Shown here: piece by piece, positions 1-7,094 of the stretch | How positions within the stretch are numbered: position 1 is the stretch's first letter | Layout of the letters: the number at the start of each line of letters is the position of its first letter | DNA from: Bordetella parapertussis | GTDB taxonomy: Bacteria; Pseudomonadota; Gammaproteobacteria; Burkholderiales; Burkholderiaceae_C | Reading direction: 5' to 3' | Assembly: GCA_943328885.2 (NCBI GenBank) | Contig: CALQBT020000013.1 | Location: forward strand, 1 to 15,463 | Length of the DNA stretch: 15,463 bases | Notes under the pieces: generated by a model | Told to the model about the DNA's origin: nothing | The model's input: the letters and a program-made list of their open reading frames with translations, nothing else | The model's database searches: none | Program-made: the position numbers and the translations under genes

Positions 1-21
1 GGTGTTGAGGAAGCGTCGCGA

Positions 22-116
22 GCGGGCGTCAGGCTAGGCGGACGCAGCGCAGGAACCGGAACGTAGCAGCGCTACGTGAGGATTTCGAGCACCGCCCAAC
101 GAAGCCTGGCGTTCGC
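22..116. repeat. Long imperfect palindrome (nested hairpins) downstream of the beta-oxidation genes
   Basis: Seen directly: three nested stems share nearly one axis. The outer stem pairs 22-35 with 103-116 (14 pairs, three of them G.T wobbles). A middle stem pairs 37-41 (GGCGG) with 92-96 (CCGCC). The apical stem pairs 61-67 (ACGTAGC) with 71-77 (GCTACGT) around a 3-base loop. No convincing coding sequence is present; a minus-strand frame across it is arginine/serine-rich and resembles no protein I know. It lies beyond the stop codon of the hydroxyacyl-CoA dehydrogenase gene, so it could end or protect that transcript. The non-Watson-Crick pairs in the outer stem are wobble-compatible only in plus-strand RNA. 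I recall similar structured intergenic elements in Burkholderiales but cannot count copies from one window. No run of T follows on either side, so a simple intrinsic terminator is unlikely. Confidence 0.6.
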
Positions 117-141
117 GTCGCCGTTTCGTCAAATCGCTTCA

Positions 142-2523
142 TCAGTTCCGAACCGGCTTGCCGGTCTGTAGCAAACCCATGATCCGTTCCTGCGATTTCG
201 GGTGCTCCAGCAGCGAGCAGAAGTGTTTGCGCTCCAGCGCCATCAGGTACTCCTCGCTCACCAGCGAGCCGCCCTCGACCTCGCCACCGCAAACCACGTC
301 GGCGATCAGGCTGGCGATATGGAAGTCATGCGCGCTGATGAACTGACCATCGCGCATGCCCACCAACTGGGCCTTGATGGTGGCGATACCCGAGCGTCCT
401 GCCACCGAAAACAAGGGCTTGATCGGCGCGCGCCAGTTGCTCGCCGCCATCGCCTTGACTTGAGCGATCGCGACGAACAGCAACTCGTCCTTGTGCGCCA
501 CGACCACATCGCTGTCGAGCAAGTAGTCGATTTGCCGGCTCTCCAGCGCGCTGGTGCCCACCTTGGCCGTCGCTGCAGCCTGGAAACCGTCCTTGACGAA
601 GGCCAGCAAGTCGGTGCTGTTGGCGGCCGCAGCGTTCTCGGCGGCGCGGCGGGCGATGTAGGTCAGGCCGCCGCCGCCGGGGATCAGCCCCACGCCCACT
701 TCCACCAATCCGACATAGCATTCCAGGTGGGCGACACGCTTGGCGCAGTGCAGCGCGATCTCGCAGCCACCGCCCAACGCCAGGCCACGCATCGCCGCCA
801 CGGTCGGCACCGCGGCGTAACGCATCCGCAACAGCGCGTCCTGCAGCTTCTTGATCTCGGGCTCTATGCCTTTGGCGCCCAGCTTCATGAAGGTCGGCAG
901 CATGGCCTCCAGGTTGGCACCAGCCGAGAAGGGTTCGTCGGGCGACCAGATCACCAAGCCGTCGTAGCCGCTTTCCGCCAACTCGACCGCCTTCAGCAAC
1001 CCTTCCATCACGCCAGGGCCGATCAGGTGCATCTTGCTGGTGATGCTGGCGATCAGCACCTCGCCATCCATTGTCCAGAGCCGGATCTCGTCGTTCTTGA
1101 AGACCTCGGTGCCGGCATTGACCGCCGGCAGCGCGCCCTCGCCCAGCAGCATCTCGGGAAAACGCTGGCGCGCGTACACCGGCAGCGTCGAGCGGGGGAT
1201 GGTCTTGCCCAGCGCCGCGCTCCATGAGCCTTCCGGGGTATGCACGCCGGTGCGCCCCTCAAACACCCAGCCCGGCAGCGGCGAATTGCACAAGGCTTTT
1301 CCAGCGTCGATGTCGTCCCGGACCCAGCCGGCCACTTGCTGCCAGCCGGCTTCCTGCCAGAGCTCGAACACGCCCTGCTTCATGCCGAAACCCCAGCGCA
1401 TCGCCAGGTCGACCTCGCGCGCCGAATCGGCGACCTCGGCCAAATGAACCGCGGCGTAGTGGAATCCGTTGCGCAGGATCGCCCACAGAAAGCGAGCCTG
1501 CGGATGACTGGACTCGCGCAGCAGCTTGAGCCGCTCGGCAGCAGGCCTCTTCAGGATGCGGTCGATCAGCGGATCGGCCTTAGCGCCAGCCGGCACATAG
1601 TCGCCTTTGACCGGGTCGAAGCGCAGCAAGTCATTGCCGAGCTTTTTGAAGAAGCCAGCCTGGGATTTCTGCCCCAGCGCGCCAGCGCCGATCAACTGGG
1701 TCAGCGCAGCGGGCGTTGCGTAGCTGGCGCGAAATGGGTCCTCAGGCAGCTTGTCTTGCAAGGTTTTGATGACATGGGCCAAGGTGTCGAGGCCCACCAT
1801 GTCGGCGGTGCGAAAAGTGCCCGAACTCGCCCGGCCCAGCTTCTTGCCGGTCAGGTCGTCGACGAGGTCGTAAGCCAAGCCGGCGCGCTCGGCCTCAAGA
1901 ATTGTCGCCAGCATGCCGGCGGTGCCGATTCGATTCGCGACGAAGTTGGGGCTGTCCTTGGCCCGCACCACGCCTTTGCCCAGGCCGCGTGTCACGAAAG
2001 CCTCGAGTTGGTCGAGGATTGCCGGGTCGGTGCCCGGCGTGGGGATCAATTCAACCAGCTGCATGTAGCGCGGCGGATTGAAGAAGTGGATACCGCAAAA
2101 GCGCGGCTTCAAGGCTTCGGGCAAGACCTCCGACAGCGCGGTGATCGACAAACCCGAGGTGTTGCTGGCGATGATCGCGTGCGGCGCGATGTGCGGCGCG
2201 ACCAAGCTGTAGAGATCGCGCTTCCAGTCCAGGCGCTCGGCGATCGCCTCGATCACCAGGTCACAACCGGCCAGCAAGTCGAGGTTCTCGTCGTAGTTGG
2301 CGGGCTGGATCAGGGCCAGGTCGCCCGCCACGCCGATCGGCGAAGGCTTGAGCTTGTTCAGCCCATCGAGCGCCTTGAGCACGACGCTGTTCTTGGGACC
2401 CGCTTTCGCAGCCAGATCGAACAACAGCACCGGTACCCGCAGGTTGACCAGATGGGCGGCGATCTGCGCACCCATCACGCCGGCGCCGAGCACGGCCACC
2501 TTGCGCACATTGAAACGGTTCAT
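142..2523 (-). CDS. Bifunctional 3-hydroxyacyl-CoA dehydrogenase / enoyl-CoA hydratase (FadN-like)
   Basis: This 793-residue cytoplasmic enzyme is predicted to hydrate trans-2-enoyl-CoA and oxidise the resulting 3-hydroxyacyl-CoA with NAD+, the two middle steps of beta-oxidation. The N-terminal half is the dehydrogenase: a Rossmann GxGxxG at residues 13-18 (GAGVMG) and the catalytic-type histidine H146 in IHFFNPP. The C-terminal third is a crotonase fold with GGGCEIALH and VGLVEVGVGLIPGGGG, giving the two expected glutamates at about E588 and E608. Dehydrogenase-first order and length match the FadN type (about 790 residues), not FadB, which has the hydratase first. The ATG at 2523 is preferred over an upstream in-frame start at 2562 because GGAG lies 7 bases before it and the protein then begins just before the nucleotide-binding strand. 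It is the last gene of the minus-strand operon visible here; a thiolase, often a neighbour, is not in the window. Confidence 0.93.
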   Translation of the reverse strand: MNRFNVRKVAVLGAGVMGAQIAAHLVNLRVPVLLFDLAAKAGPKNSVVLKALDGLNKLKPSPIGVAGDLALIQPANYDENLDLLAGCDLVIEAIAERLDWKRDLYSLVAPHIAPHAIIASNTSGLSITALSEVLPEALKPRFCGIHFFNPPRYMQLVELIPTPGTDPAILDQLEAFVTRGLGKGVVRAKDSPNFVANRIGTAGMLATILEAERAGLAYDLVDDLTGKKLGRASSGTFRTADMVGLDTLAHVIKTLQDKLPEDPFRASYATPAALTQLIGAGALGQKSQAGFFKKLGNDLLRFDPVKGDYVPAGAKADPLIDRILKRPAAERLKLLRESSHPQARFLWAILRNGFHYAAVHLAEVADSAREVDLAMRWGFGMKQGVFELWQEAGWQQVAGWVRDDIDAGKALCNSPLPGWVFEGRTGVHTPEGSWSAALGKTIPRSTLPVYARQRFPEMLLGEGALPAVNAGTEVFKNDEIRLWTMDGEVLIASITSKMHLIGPGVMEGLLKAVELAESGYDGLVIWSPDEPFSAGANLEAMLPTFMKLGAKGIEPEIKKLQDALLRMRYAAVPTVAAMRGLALGGGCEIALHCAKRVAHLECYVGLVEVGVGLIPGGGGLTYIARRAAENAAAANSTDLLAFVKDGFQAAATAKVGTSALESRQIDYLLDSDVVVAHKDELLFVAIAQVKAMAASNWRAPIKPLFSVAGRSGIATIKAQLVGMRDGQFISAHDFHIASLIADVVCGGEVEGGSLVSEEYLMALERKHFCSLLEHPKSQERIMGLLQTGKPVRN

Positions 2524-2558
2524 GTTGACTCCAGTAAATTCAATTGGGGAAGCACGGT

Positions 2559-2996
2559 TCACTCGACCCGGATCCAGGTCTGCGTGCGGCCGAGCAGCGG
2601 CATGCCGATGTAGCCGCGCACTTCGAGCCTCTTGCCGCCGTCCACCGGCTTCAAACGCAGCTTGTAGACCTTGCCGTTGTTCGGGTCGAGGATGTCGCCG
2701 CCGCCCCAGGCGCCGTCATCGCCCTTCTTGGCGCCGCGAATGATGGTCATGCCCATCACCGCTTGGTTCTTGCGCTCGTCGCTGCACTCGCGGCACACCT
2801 CGCTGGCCTTGGACAGGTCGAAAATTTTCTCGACCCGACCGCTGACTGCAGCGCCAGACTCGGTGATCCGCACCAGGGATTTTTCGGTCTTGCCATCGTC
2901 GTCTATGGTCTTCCAAAGGCCTACCGGCGTGGTCTGGGCCAGCGCGGCACCCCCGGCAACCGCCAGCGCCAGGGCGATCAATGTCTTGTTTGTCAT
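2559..2996 (-). CDS. Exported DUF2147 family protein
   Basis: This 145-residue protein of unknown function matches the DUF2147 pattern: after the signal peptide comes PVGLWKTIDDDGKTEKSLVRI, then a CREC (CxxC) segment, a GGDILDPNNGKVY block and a final RGYIG-PLLGRTQTW strand. Residues 1-20 form a signal peptide (lysine at 4, hydrophobic run, ALA before Q21), so it should be periplasmic. The ATG at 2996 is chosen over an in-frame start at 3032 because GGAG lies 7 bases upstream and the signal peptide begins properly there. It sits 19 bases after the acyl-CoA dehydrogenase stop and 35 bases before the FadN-like start, so it is very probably co-transcribed with both. A periplasmic protein inside a cytoplasmic beta-oxidation operon is odd. 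A link to lipid or envelope handling is inference only. Confidence 0.88.
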   Translation of the reverse strand: MTNKTLIALALAVAGGAALAQTTPVGLWKTIDDDGKTEKSLVRITESGAAVSGRVEKIFDLSKASEVCRECSDERKNQAVMGMTIIRGAKKGDDGAWGGGDILDPNNGKVYKLRLKPVDGGKRLEVRGYIGMPLLGRTQTWIRVE

Positions 2997-3015
2997 GGAC
3001 GTCTCCGGGTAGGGA

Positions 3016-4818
3016 TCAGAACAAGGCCTCATCCATCGCCATCAGCGGCGCCACGCCAGCCCGCGCGGTGCGGATCAGGCTGGCGGTCTCGGGCAAGAGC
3101 TTGGCGAAGTAAAAGCGCGCAGTGGCGAGCTTGGCGGTGTAGAACGGGTCACCGCTGTGCTGCTTGTCGAGCGCGACCTTGGCCATCCGGGCCCAGAAAT
3201 AGGCAAAGCACAGGTGGCCGACGACCCGCAGGTAATCAACTGCCGCCCCACCCACCTCGTCGGCATTGCCGAAGGCCTTCATGCCGAGTTCGGTGGTCAG
3301 CTTGGTCAGCTTGTCGCCCAAGTCGGCCAGCGGATTGATGAACTCCTGCATCGCTTCGCTGACGCCCTCCTCCTCGACGAATTCGGCGATGCGCTGGCCG
3401 AACTTCTTCAGCTTCGCGCCGTTGTCGCCCAGCACCTTGCGACCCAGCAAGTCCAAGGACTGGATCGTGTTGGTGCCCTCATAGATCATGTTGATCCGCG
3501 CATCGCGAACGAACTGCTCCATGCCCGAGCCGTGGATATAGCCATGGCCGCCAAAGACCTGCATGCAGGCCGAGGTCGCGATCCAGCCGTTGTCGGTGAT
3601 GAAGGCCTTGATGATGGGCGTCAGCAAGGCCACCGTGTCGTCGGCTTCTTGCTTGCAGCCCTCATCGTCGGACGAGACCAGCACATCGAGTTGCAGCGCC
3701 GTGTACATCAGCATCGCGCGGCCGCCTTCGGCGTAAGCCCGCGCGGTCAGCAGCATCTTGCGAACATCCGGGTGGACGATGATCGGGTCGGCGGGTTTGT
3801 CGCTCGCCTTGGTGCCTGACAGCGAACGCATCTGCAGGCGATCGCGAGCATAGACCACCGCGTTCTGGTAGGCCACCTCGGTGAGCCCCAGAGACTGCGT
3901 GCCCACGCCCAGCCGCGCCGCGTTCATCATCACGAACATCGCTGCCAAACCCTTGTGCGGCGCGCCGACCAGCGTGCCGACCGCGCCGTCGAGCCGCATC
4001 TGGCAGGTGGCGTTGCCGTGGATGCCCATCTTGTGCTCCAGGCCGCTGCAAAAGATCGGGTTGCGCTCGCCCAGGCTGCCGTCGGCCTTGACCAGGAACT
4101 TCGGCACGACGAACAGCGAGATGCCTTTGCTGCCGGCCGGCGCGTCGGGCAGTCTGGCCAACACCAGGTGGATGATGTTCTCGGCCAGGTCGTGCTCGCC
4201 GGCGCTGATGAAGATCTTCTCGCCGCTGATGCGAAAGCTCGCCTCGGCCGACCCGTCCATGACAGGCTCGGCCTTGCTGCGCAGCAGACCCAGGTCGGTG
4301 CCGCAGTGCGGCTCGGTCAGGCACATCGTACCGGTCCACTCGCCGCTCGTCAGACGCGGCAGGTAGACGGCTTTTTGCGCCGGCGTGCCGTGCGCGTGCA
4401 GCGCCTCGTAAGCCCCGTGTGACAAGCCCGGGTACATGGTCCAAGCCTGGTTGGCCGAGTTCAGCATCTCGTAGATGCACTGGTTGAGCACCAAGGGCAA
4501 GCCCTGACCACCGTATTCGGGGTCACAACTCAGCGCCGGCCAACCGCCCGCCACATACTGGGCATAGGCCTGCTTGAAACCCTGGGGGGCACGCACCTCG
4601 TGGCTGTCGCGGTCCAGCGTGCAACCCTCGGCGTCGCCCGACAGGTTGATCGGCGCGGTGACCTGGGACGCGAACTTGCCGCCCTCGTCGAGCACGGCGT
4701 TGAGCGTGTCAGCATCGGTCTCGGCGTGCGCCGGCAAGGCCTTGAGCGTGGCCACAGCATCCAACACCTCGTGCAACAAGAACTGCATGTCACGGATCGG
4801 CGGATGGTAAGAAGGCAT
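3016..4818 (-). CDS. Acyl-CoA dehydrogenase (long form with C-terminal extension)
   Basis: This 600-residue flavoenzyme is predicted to catalyse the first, FAD-dependent step of beta-oxidation. The opening MPSYHPPIRDMQFLLHEVLD is typical of the roughly 600-residue betaproteobacterial acyl-CoA dehydrogenases with an extra N-terminal helix and a C-terminal domain, the group that includes DmdC-like enzymes. The FAD/substrate segment MCLTEPHCGTDLGLL is clear, as is GGHGYIHGSGMEQFVRDARI followed by IYEGTNTIQ, whose glutamate (about E447) is the expected catalytic base. The ATG at 4818 is preferred to an upstream in-frame start at 4839: GGAG lies 8 bases before it and homologues begin there. Substrate chain length cannot be told from sequence. 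It is the first enzyme gene after tetR, 77 bases from the tetR stop. Confidence 0.93.
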   Translation of the reverse strand: MPSYHPPIRDMQFLLHEVLDAVATLKALPAHAETDADTLNAVLDEGGKFASQVTAPINLSGDAEGCTLDRDSHEVRAPQGFKQAYAQYVAGGWPALSCDPEYGGQGLPLVLNQCIYEMLNSANQAWTMYPGLSHGAYEALHAHGTPAQKAVYLPRLTSGEWTGTMCLTEPHCGTDLGLLRSKAEPVMDGSAEASFRISGEKIFISAGEHDLAENIIHLVLARLPDAPAGSKGISLFVVPKFLVKADGSLGERNPIFCSGLEHKMGIHGNATCQMRLDGAVGTLVGAPHKGLAAMFVMMNAARLGVGTQSLGLTEVAYQNAVVYARDRLQMRSLSGTKASDKPADPIIVHPDVRKMLLTARAYAEGGRAMLMYTALQLDVLVSSDDEGCKQEADDTVALLTPIIKAFITDNGWIATSACMQVFGGHGYIHGSGMEQFVRDARINMIYEGTNTIQSLDLLGRKVLGDNGAKLKKFGQRIAEFVEEEGVSEAMQEFINPLADLGDKLTKLTTELGMKAFGNADEVGGAAVDYLRVVGHLCFAYFWARMAKVALDKQHSGDPFYTAKLATARFYFAKLLPETASLIRTARAGVAPLMAMDEALF

Positions 4819-4842
4819 GAGAACAACTCCAGGGGGCAAGGC

Positions 4843-4896
4843 GCCGGCGCAGCCGGCAAGAAAAGTCAGCGCGCTAGCGCGCGCAACGCCGCCGGC
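4843..4896 (-). promoter_or_regulatory. Hairpin cluster between tetR and the acyl-CoA dehydrogenase gene (possible weak terminator/attenuator)
   Basis: Three copies of GCCGGC (4843-4848, 4852-4857, 4891-4896) flank a perfect 14-base palindrome, GCGCGCTAGCGCGC (4869-4882). In minus-strand RNA the palindrome is followed by TGACTTTTCTT, which resembles a poor intrinsic terminator. The middle GCCGGC can pair either with the one upstream of it, enclosing the palindrome, or with the one downstream, so two structures exclude each other. The second structure ends about 12 bases before the GGAG of the dehydrogenase gene. This could tune read-through from tetR into the enzyme genes. The structure is seen; the role is inferred. 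Confidence 0.35.
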
Positions 4897-5549
4897 TAAG
4901 ACCGCAAGCAGGCATCGAGGATGCGGTCGAAACCACGTCGCGCTCGGTTGACCGCGCCAGGCTGGCGCAGAAACCGTGCATCGTGGTGCAAGGCCAGGAT
5001 CAAGCCATGGACTTCGAACAAGATTTGCAGCGAATCGGTGCCGGCCGGCAAATGCCCTGCCTCGACCGACAGTTCAATCGCCCGCTCCAACGCCGATTGC
5101 CAAGCCTGCACCATCGACGCCAGCGCGTCGCGCACCGGCCCGGGCCGGTCGTCGAATTCCACCGCCCCACTGATGTAGATACAGCCCGAGTCCACCTCCA
5201 CCGACACCCGCCGCACCCAGCGCTCGAACAGCGCGCGCAAGCGTGGCAGGCCGCGAGCCTCGCTGACGGCGGGGAAGAACACCTCCTCCTCGAAGCGCGC
5301 GTGGTATTCGCGGATCACCGCGATCTGCAACTCCTCGCGTGAGCCGAAGTGGGCGAACACGCCCGACTTGCTCATCTGCGTGACCTCGGCCAACGCGCCG
5401 ATCGACAACCCTTCAAGCCCCATATGCGAGGCCAAGCCGAGCGCCGCATCCAGAATCACGGCACGGGTCTGCTGGCCTTTGAGCAGCGAGCGCGAGGCCG
5501 TGCGATCAGGTCCGGGCTTGAGCAATGTAGGCAAGGGCAGGGAAGTCAC
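4896..5549 (-). CDS. TetR/AcrR family transcriptional regulator
   Basis: This 217-residue regulator has a TetR-type N-terminal DNA-binding domain. The helix-turn-helix spans about residues 36-75, with LSIGALAEVTQMSKSGVFAHFGSREEL as recognisable core; the characteristic variant here is SKSGVFAHFGS. The C-terminal part is a helical ligand-binding/dimer domain with IYISGAVEFDDRPGPVRDAL. The start is a GTG at 5549; no ATG occurs before the helix-turn-helix that would leave it intact, and the ribosome site is weak (AGG only). It is followed in the same direction by the acyl-CoA dehydrogenase gene, and TetR proteins next to such genes commonly respond to acyl-CoA or fatty acids. That it represses this operon and itself is inferred; the palindrome at 5569-5580 is a candidate site. 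Confidence 0.9.
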   Translation of the reverse strand: MTSLPLPTLLKPGPDRTASRSLLKGQQTRAVILDAALGLASHMGLEGLSIGALAEVTQMSKSGVFAHFGSREELQIAVIREYHARFEEEVFFPAVSEARGLPRLRALFERWVRRVSVEVDSGCIYISGAVEFDDRPGPVRDALASMVQAWQSALERAIELSVEAGHLPAGTDSLQILFEVHGLILALHHDARFLRQPGAVNRARRGFDRILDACLRS

Positions 5550-5568
5550 GATGGCCTGTAAATGGAAC

Positions 5569-5580
5569 GAACGATCGTGC
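5569..5580. promoter_or_regulatory. Candidate TetR operator upstream of tetR
   Basis: GAACGATCGTGC is a near-perfect palindrome (10 of 12 positions symmetric, core ACGATCGT), 19 bases upstream of the tetR GTG and next to an A/T-rich stretch (CAAAAT on the minus strand, a possible -10 element). Position and symmetry fit an autoregulatory operator. The rest of the 269-base tetR-HNH gap (5550-5818) holds an A/T-rich patch near 5580-5635 and otherwise nothing I can name; a clear promoter for the HNH gene was not found. Confidence 0.4.
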
Positions 5581-5818
5581 TATTTTGCAGGATAAATCGG
5601 CTTGCAGCGATCCAGGGCCGCAATTTTTTTACCGCCGGTCGCGGCGCTTGTCGAAGCGAGGATCGACAGGGTTCGATAGCCTGGCGCTGCCAGCAGACAT
5701 CGAAACTGGCGCATCGACCAGCCAGCCCCTGGCGCCACCGCGCACCGGACCGTGTTGGCGGCGGGTCCAGCGCCCAAATGCAGTACGCTTGCAATACAGT
5801 GAATGGAGGTTTCGTTCG

Positions 5819-6376
5819 GTGGACGTATTGCAACTCGATCTGTCAGGACGCCCGCAGGCCTGGATCACGCCGCGGGAGGCGGCGATTCTCTACGCTTGCG
5901 ACAGCGTGGCCTGGACCGTGGGCAACGCCTGCCAGGTGCTGCGCGGCGGGGTACAACGCAGCACCGGTCTGCCATCGCGGATCGAGCTCCATCCGATCAT
6001 CGCGGTGCGAGGCACCATCCCAAGCCGAGCCTGGCGGGTGGCGCCAGCGCTGAGCAACCCCAAGCTCTTTGTCCGTGACCGCCAGATCTGCGCGTACTGC
6101 GGCGGTCGGTTTGGCTTCGACCAACTGACCCGAGAGCACATCGTGCCGACTTCGCGCGGTGGGCGCGACAACTGGATGAACTGCATCACCGCCTGCCGCG
6201 CCTGCAACGGCCGCAAAGGCAACCGACTGCCTGAAGAATCGAACATGAGCCTGCTCTACCTGCCCTACACCCCCAGCCTGCATGAGGACATGATCCTGCG
6301 CGGCCGGCGCATCGTCGTCGACCAGATGGAGTTCTTGCTCGCCAGCGTGCCGCGACACAGCCGGCTGCACGCTTGA
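5819..6376 (+). CDS. HNH endonuclease family protein
   Basis: This 185-residue protein has a zinc-ribbon HNH nuclease domain at about residues 90-140: C91-AY-C94, then LTREHIVPTSRGG with H107, the WMN segment, and C126-RA-C129-N130 followed by GRKGNR. The N-terminal part (LQLDLSGRPQAWITPREAA, then a VLRGGVQR stretch) belongs to a conserved proteobacterial family of unknown substrate, distinct from phage or restriction HNH proteins as far as I recognise it. The GTG at 5819 is chosen because a strong GGAGG lies 9 bases before it and the protein then begins with the conserved VLQLDLSGRPQAW; the longer in-frame extension back to 5585 is arginine-rich and featureless. It ends 7 bases before the di-heme cytochrome start, so it probably heads a three-gene transcript, without an obvious functional link. 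Family call is firm, biological role unknown. Confidence 0.9.
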   Translation: MDVLQLDLSGRPQAWITPREAAILYACDSVAWTVGNACQVLRGGVQRSTGLPSRIELHPIIAVRGTIPSRAWRVAPALSNPKLFVRDRQICAYCGGRFGFDQLTREHIVPTSRGGRDNWMNCITACRACNGRKGNRLPEESNMSLLYLPYTPSLHEDMILRGRRIVVDQMEFLLASVPRHSRLHA

Positions 6377-6383
6377 GCCCGCT

Positions 6384-7094
6384 TTGAGGCTCATGCTGGC
6401 CTTGCTCGTCGGCCTGCTGGTCAGCGGCGTCGCTGCGGCTGCAGGCGCCGCGACGCTGCAGCCGCCCGACACCATGGCCCAGCGCTTGCAGCCCTGCACT
6501 GCCTGCCATGGCGCCGAAGGTCGGGCCACCCGCGAGGGCTACCTGCCGCGCATCGCCGGCAAACCTGCGGCCTATCTCTACCACCAACTGCTCAACTTCC
6601 GGGATGGCCGGCGCAGCAATGCCACGATGGCCGGCTTGCTGGCTCACCAGCGCGATGATTACCTGCGCGAGATGGCCGCACACTTCGCGTCCCTGGACTT
6701 GCCGCACGCCGCGATGCCGCCGAGTGCAGCGCCCGCAGCGGCGATGGCGCGAGGCCAGACCCTGGACTTGCAGGGCGACCCAGCGCGCAGCCTGCCCGCC
6801 TGCACTGCTTGCCACGGCAGCGCGCTGGCAGGCACGCTGCCGGCCGTGCCGGGCCTGCTCGGGCTGCCGCGCGACTACCTGATCGGCCAGATCGGCGCCT
6901 GGCAGACCGGCAAGCGCCATGCGATCGAACCCGACTGCATGGCCCAGATCAGTCGCCGCCTGGGCGCCGAGGATGCCAGCGCGGTCGCCAGTTGGTTGGC
7001 GGCGCAGCCAGTGCCGCCGGGGTTGCGGCCAGCCGCTGCAGCCGCCGATCCGGCGCCCTTGCGCTGCGGCAGCGTCAGCCAACCCGAGCAATGA
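6384..7094 (+). CDS. Di-heme cytochrome c, c4-like
   Basis: This 236-residue exported cytochrome has two CxxCH heme sites, C38-TA-CH42 and C140-TA-CH144, each opening a domain of about 100 residues; this is the cytochrome c4/c553-type duplicated layout. Residues about 4-20 are a hydrophobic signal sequence, so it should be periplasmic, loosely membrane-associated, and carry electrons. YLPRIAGKPAAYLYHQLLNFRDGRRSN is typical of the first c4 domain. Start choice is uncertain: the TTG at 6384 supplies an arginine before the hydrophobic run and leaves 7 bases after the HNH stop; the ATG at 6393 would lose the positive charge and has a GAGG only 3 bases away. The C-terminal tail past residue 215 is alanine/proline-rich. 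Its TGA overlaps the ATG of the tri-heme cytochrome gene, so the two are translated together. Confidence 0.88.
   Translation: MRLMLALLVGLLVSGVAAAAGAATLQPPDTMAQRLQPCTACHGAEGRATREGYLPRIAGKPAAYLYHQLLNFRDGRRSNATMAGLLAHQRDDYLREMAAHFASLDLPHAAMPPSAAPAAAMARGQTLDLQGDPARSLPACTACHGSALAGTLPAVPGLLGLPRDYLIGQIGAWQTGKRHAIEPDCMAQISRRLGAEDASAVASWLAAQPVPPGLRPAAAAADPAPLRCGSVSQPEQ

Noticed and set aside
29..292. Minus-strand frame of 87 codons across the left palindrome and the end of the FadN-like gene
   Set aside because: It overlaps the confident enzyme gene, and its unique part is just the palindromic element read as arginine/serine-rich peptide.
202..2613. Long plus-strand open frames opposite the FadN-like gene (202-1227 and 1240-2613)
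   Set aside because: They are rich in H, Q, R, G and A, lack any family motif, and mirror a well-supported enzyme gene. Such antisense frames are usual in GC-rich DNA.
5627..5635. T run as an intrinsic terminator for tetR-side or upstream transcription
   Set aside because: No stable GC hairpin precedes it in the right position on the plus strand, and no plus-strand gene ends before it.
5585..5818. 78-codon N-terminal extension of the HNH protein
   Set aside because: It is arginine-rich and featureless, without a ribosome site; the GTG at 5819 has GGAGG at good spacing and starts the conserved region.
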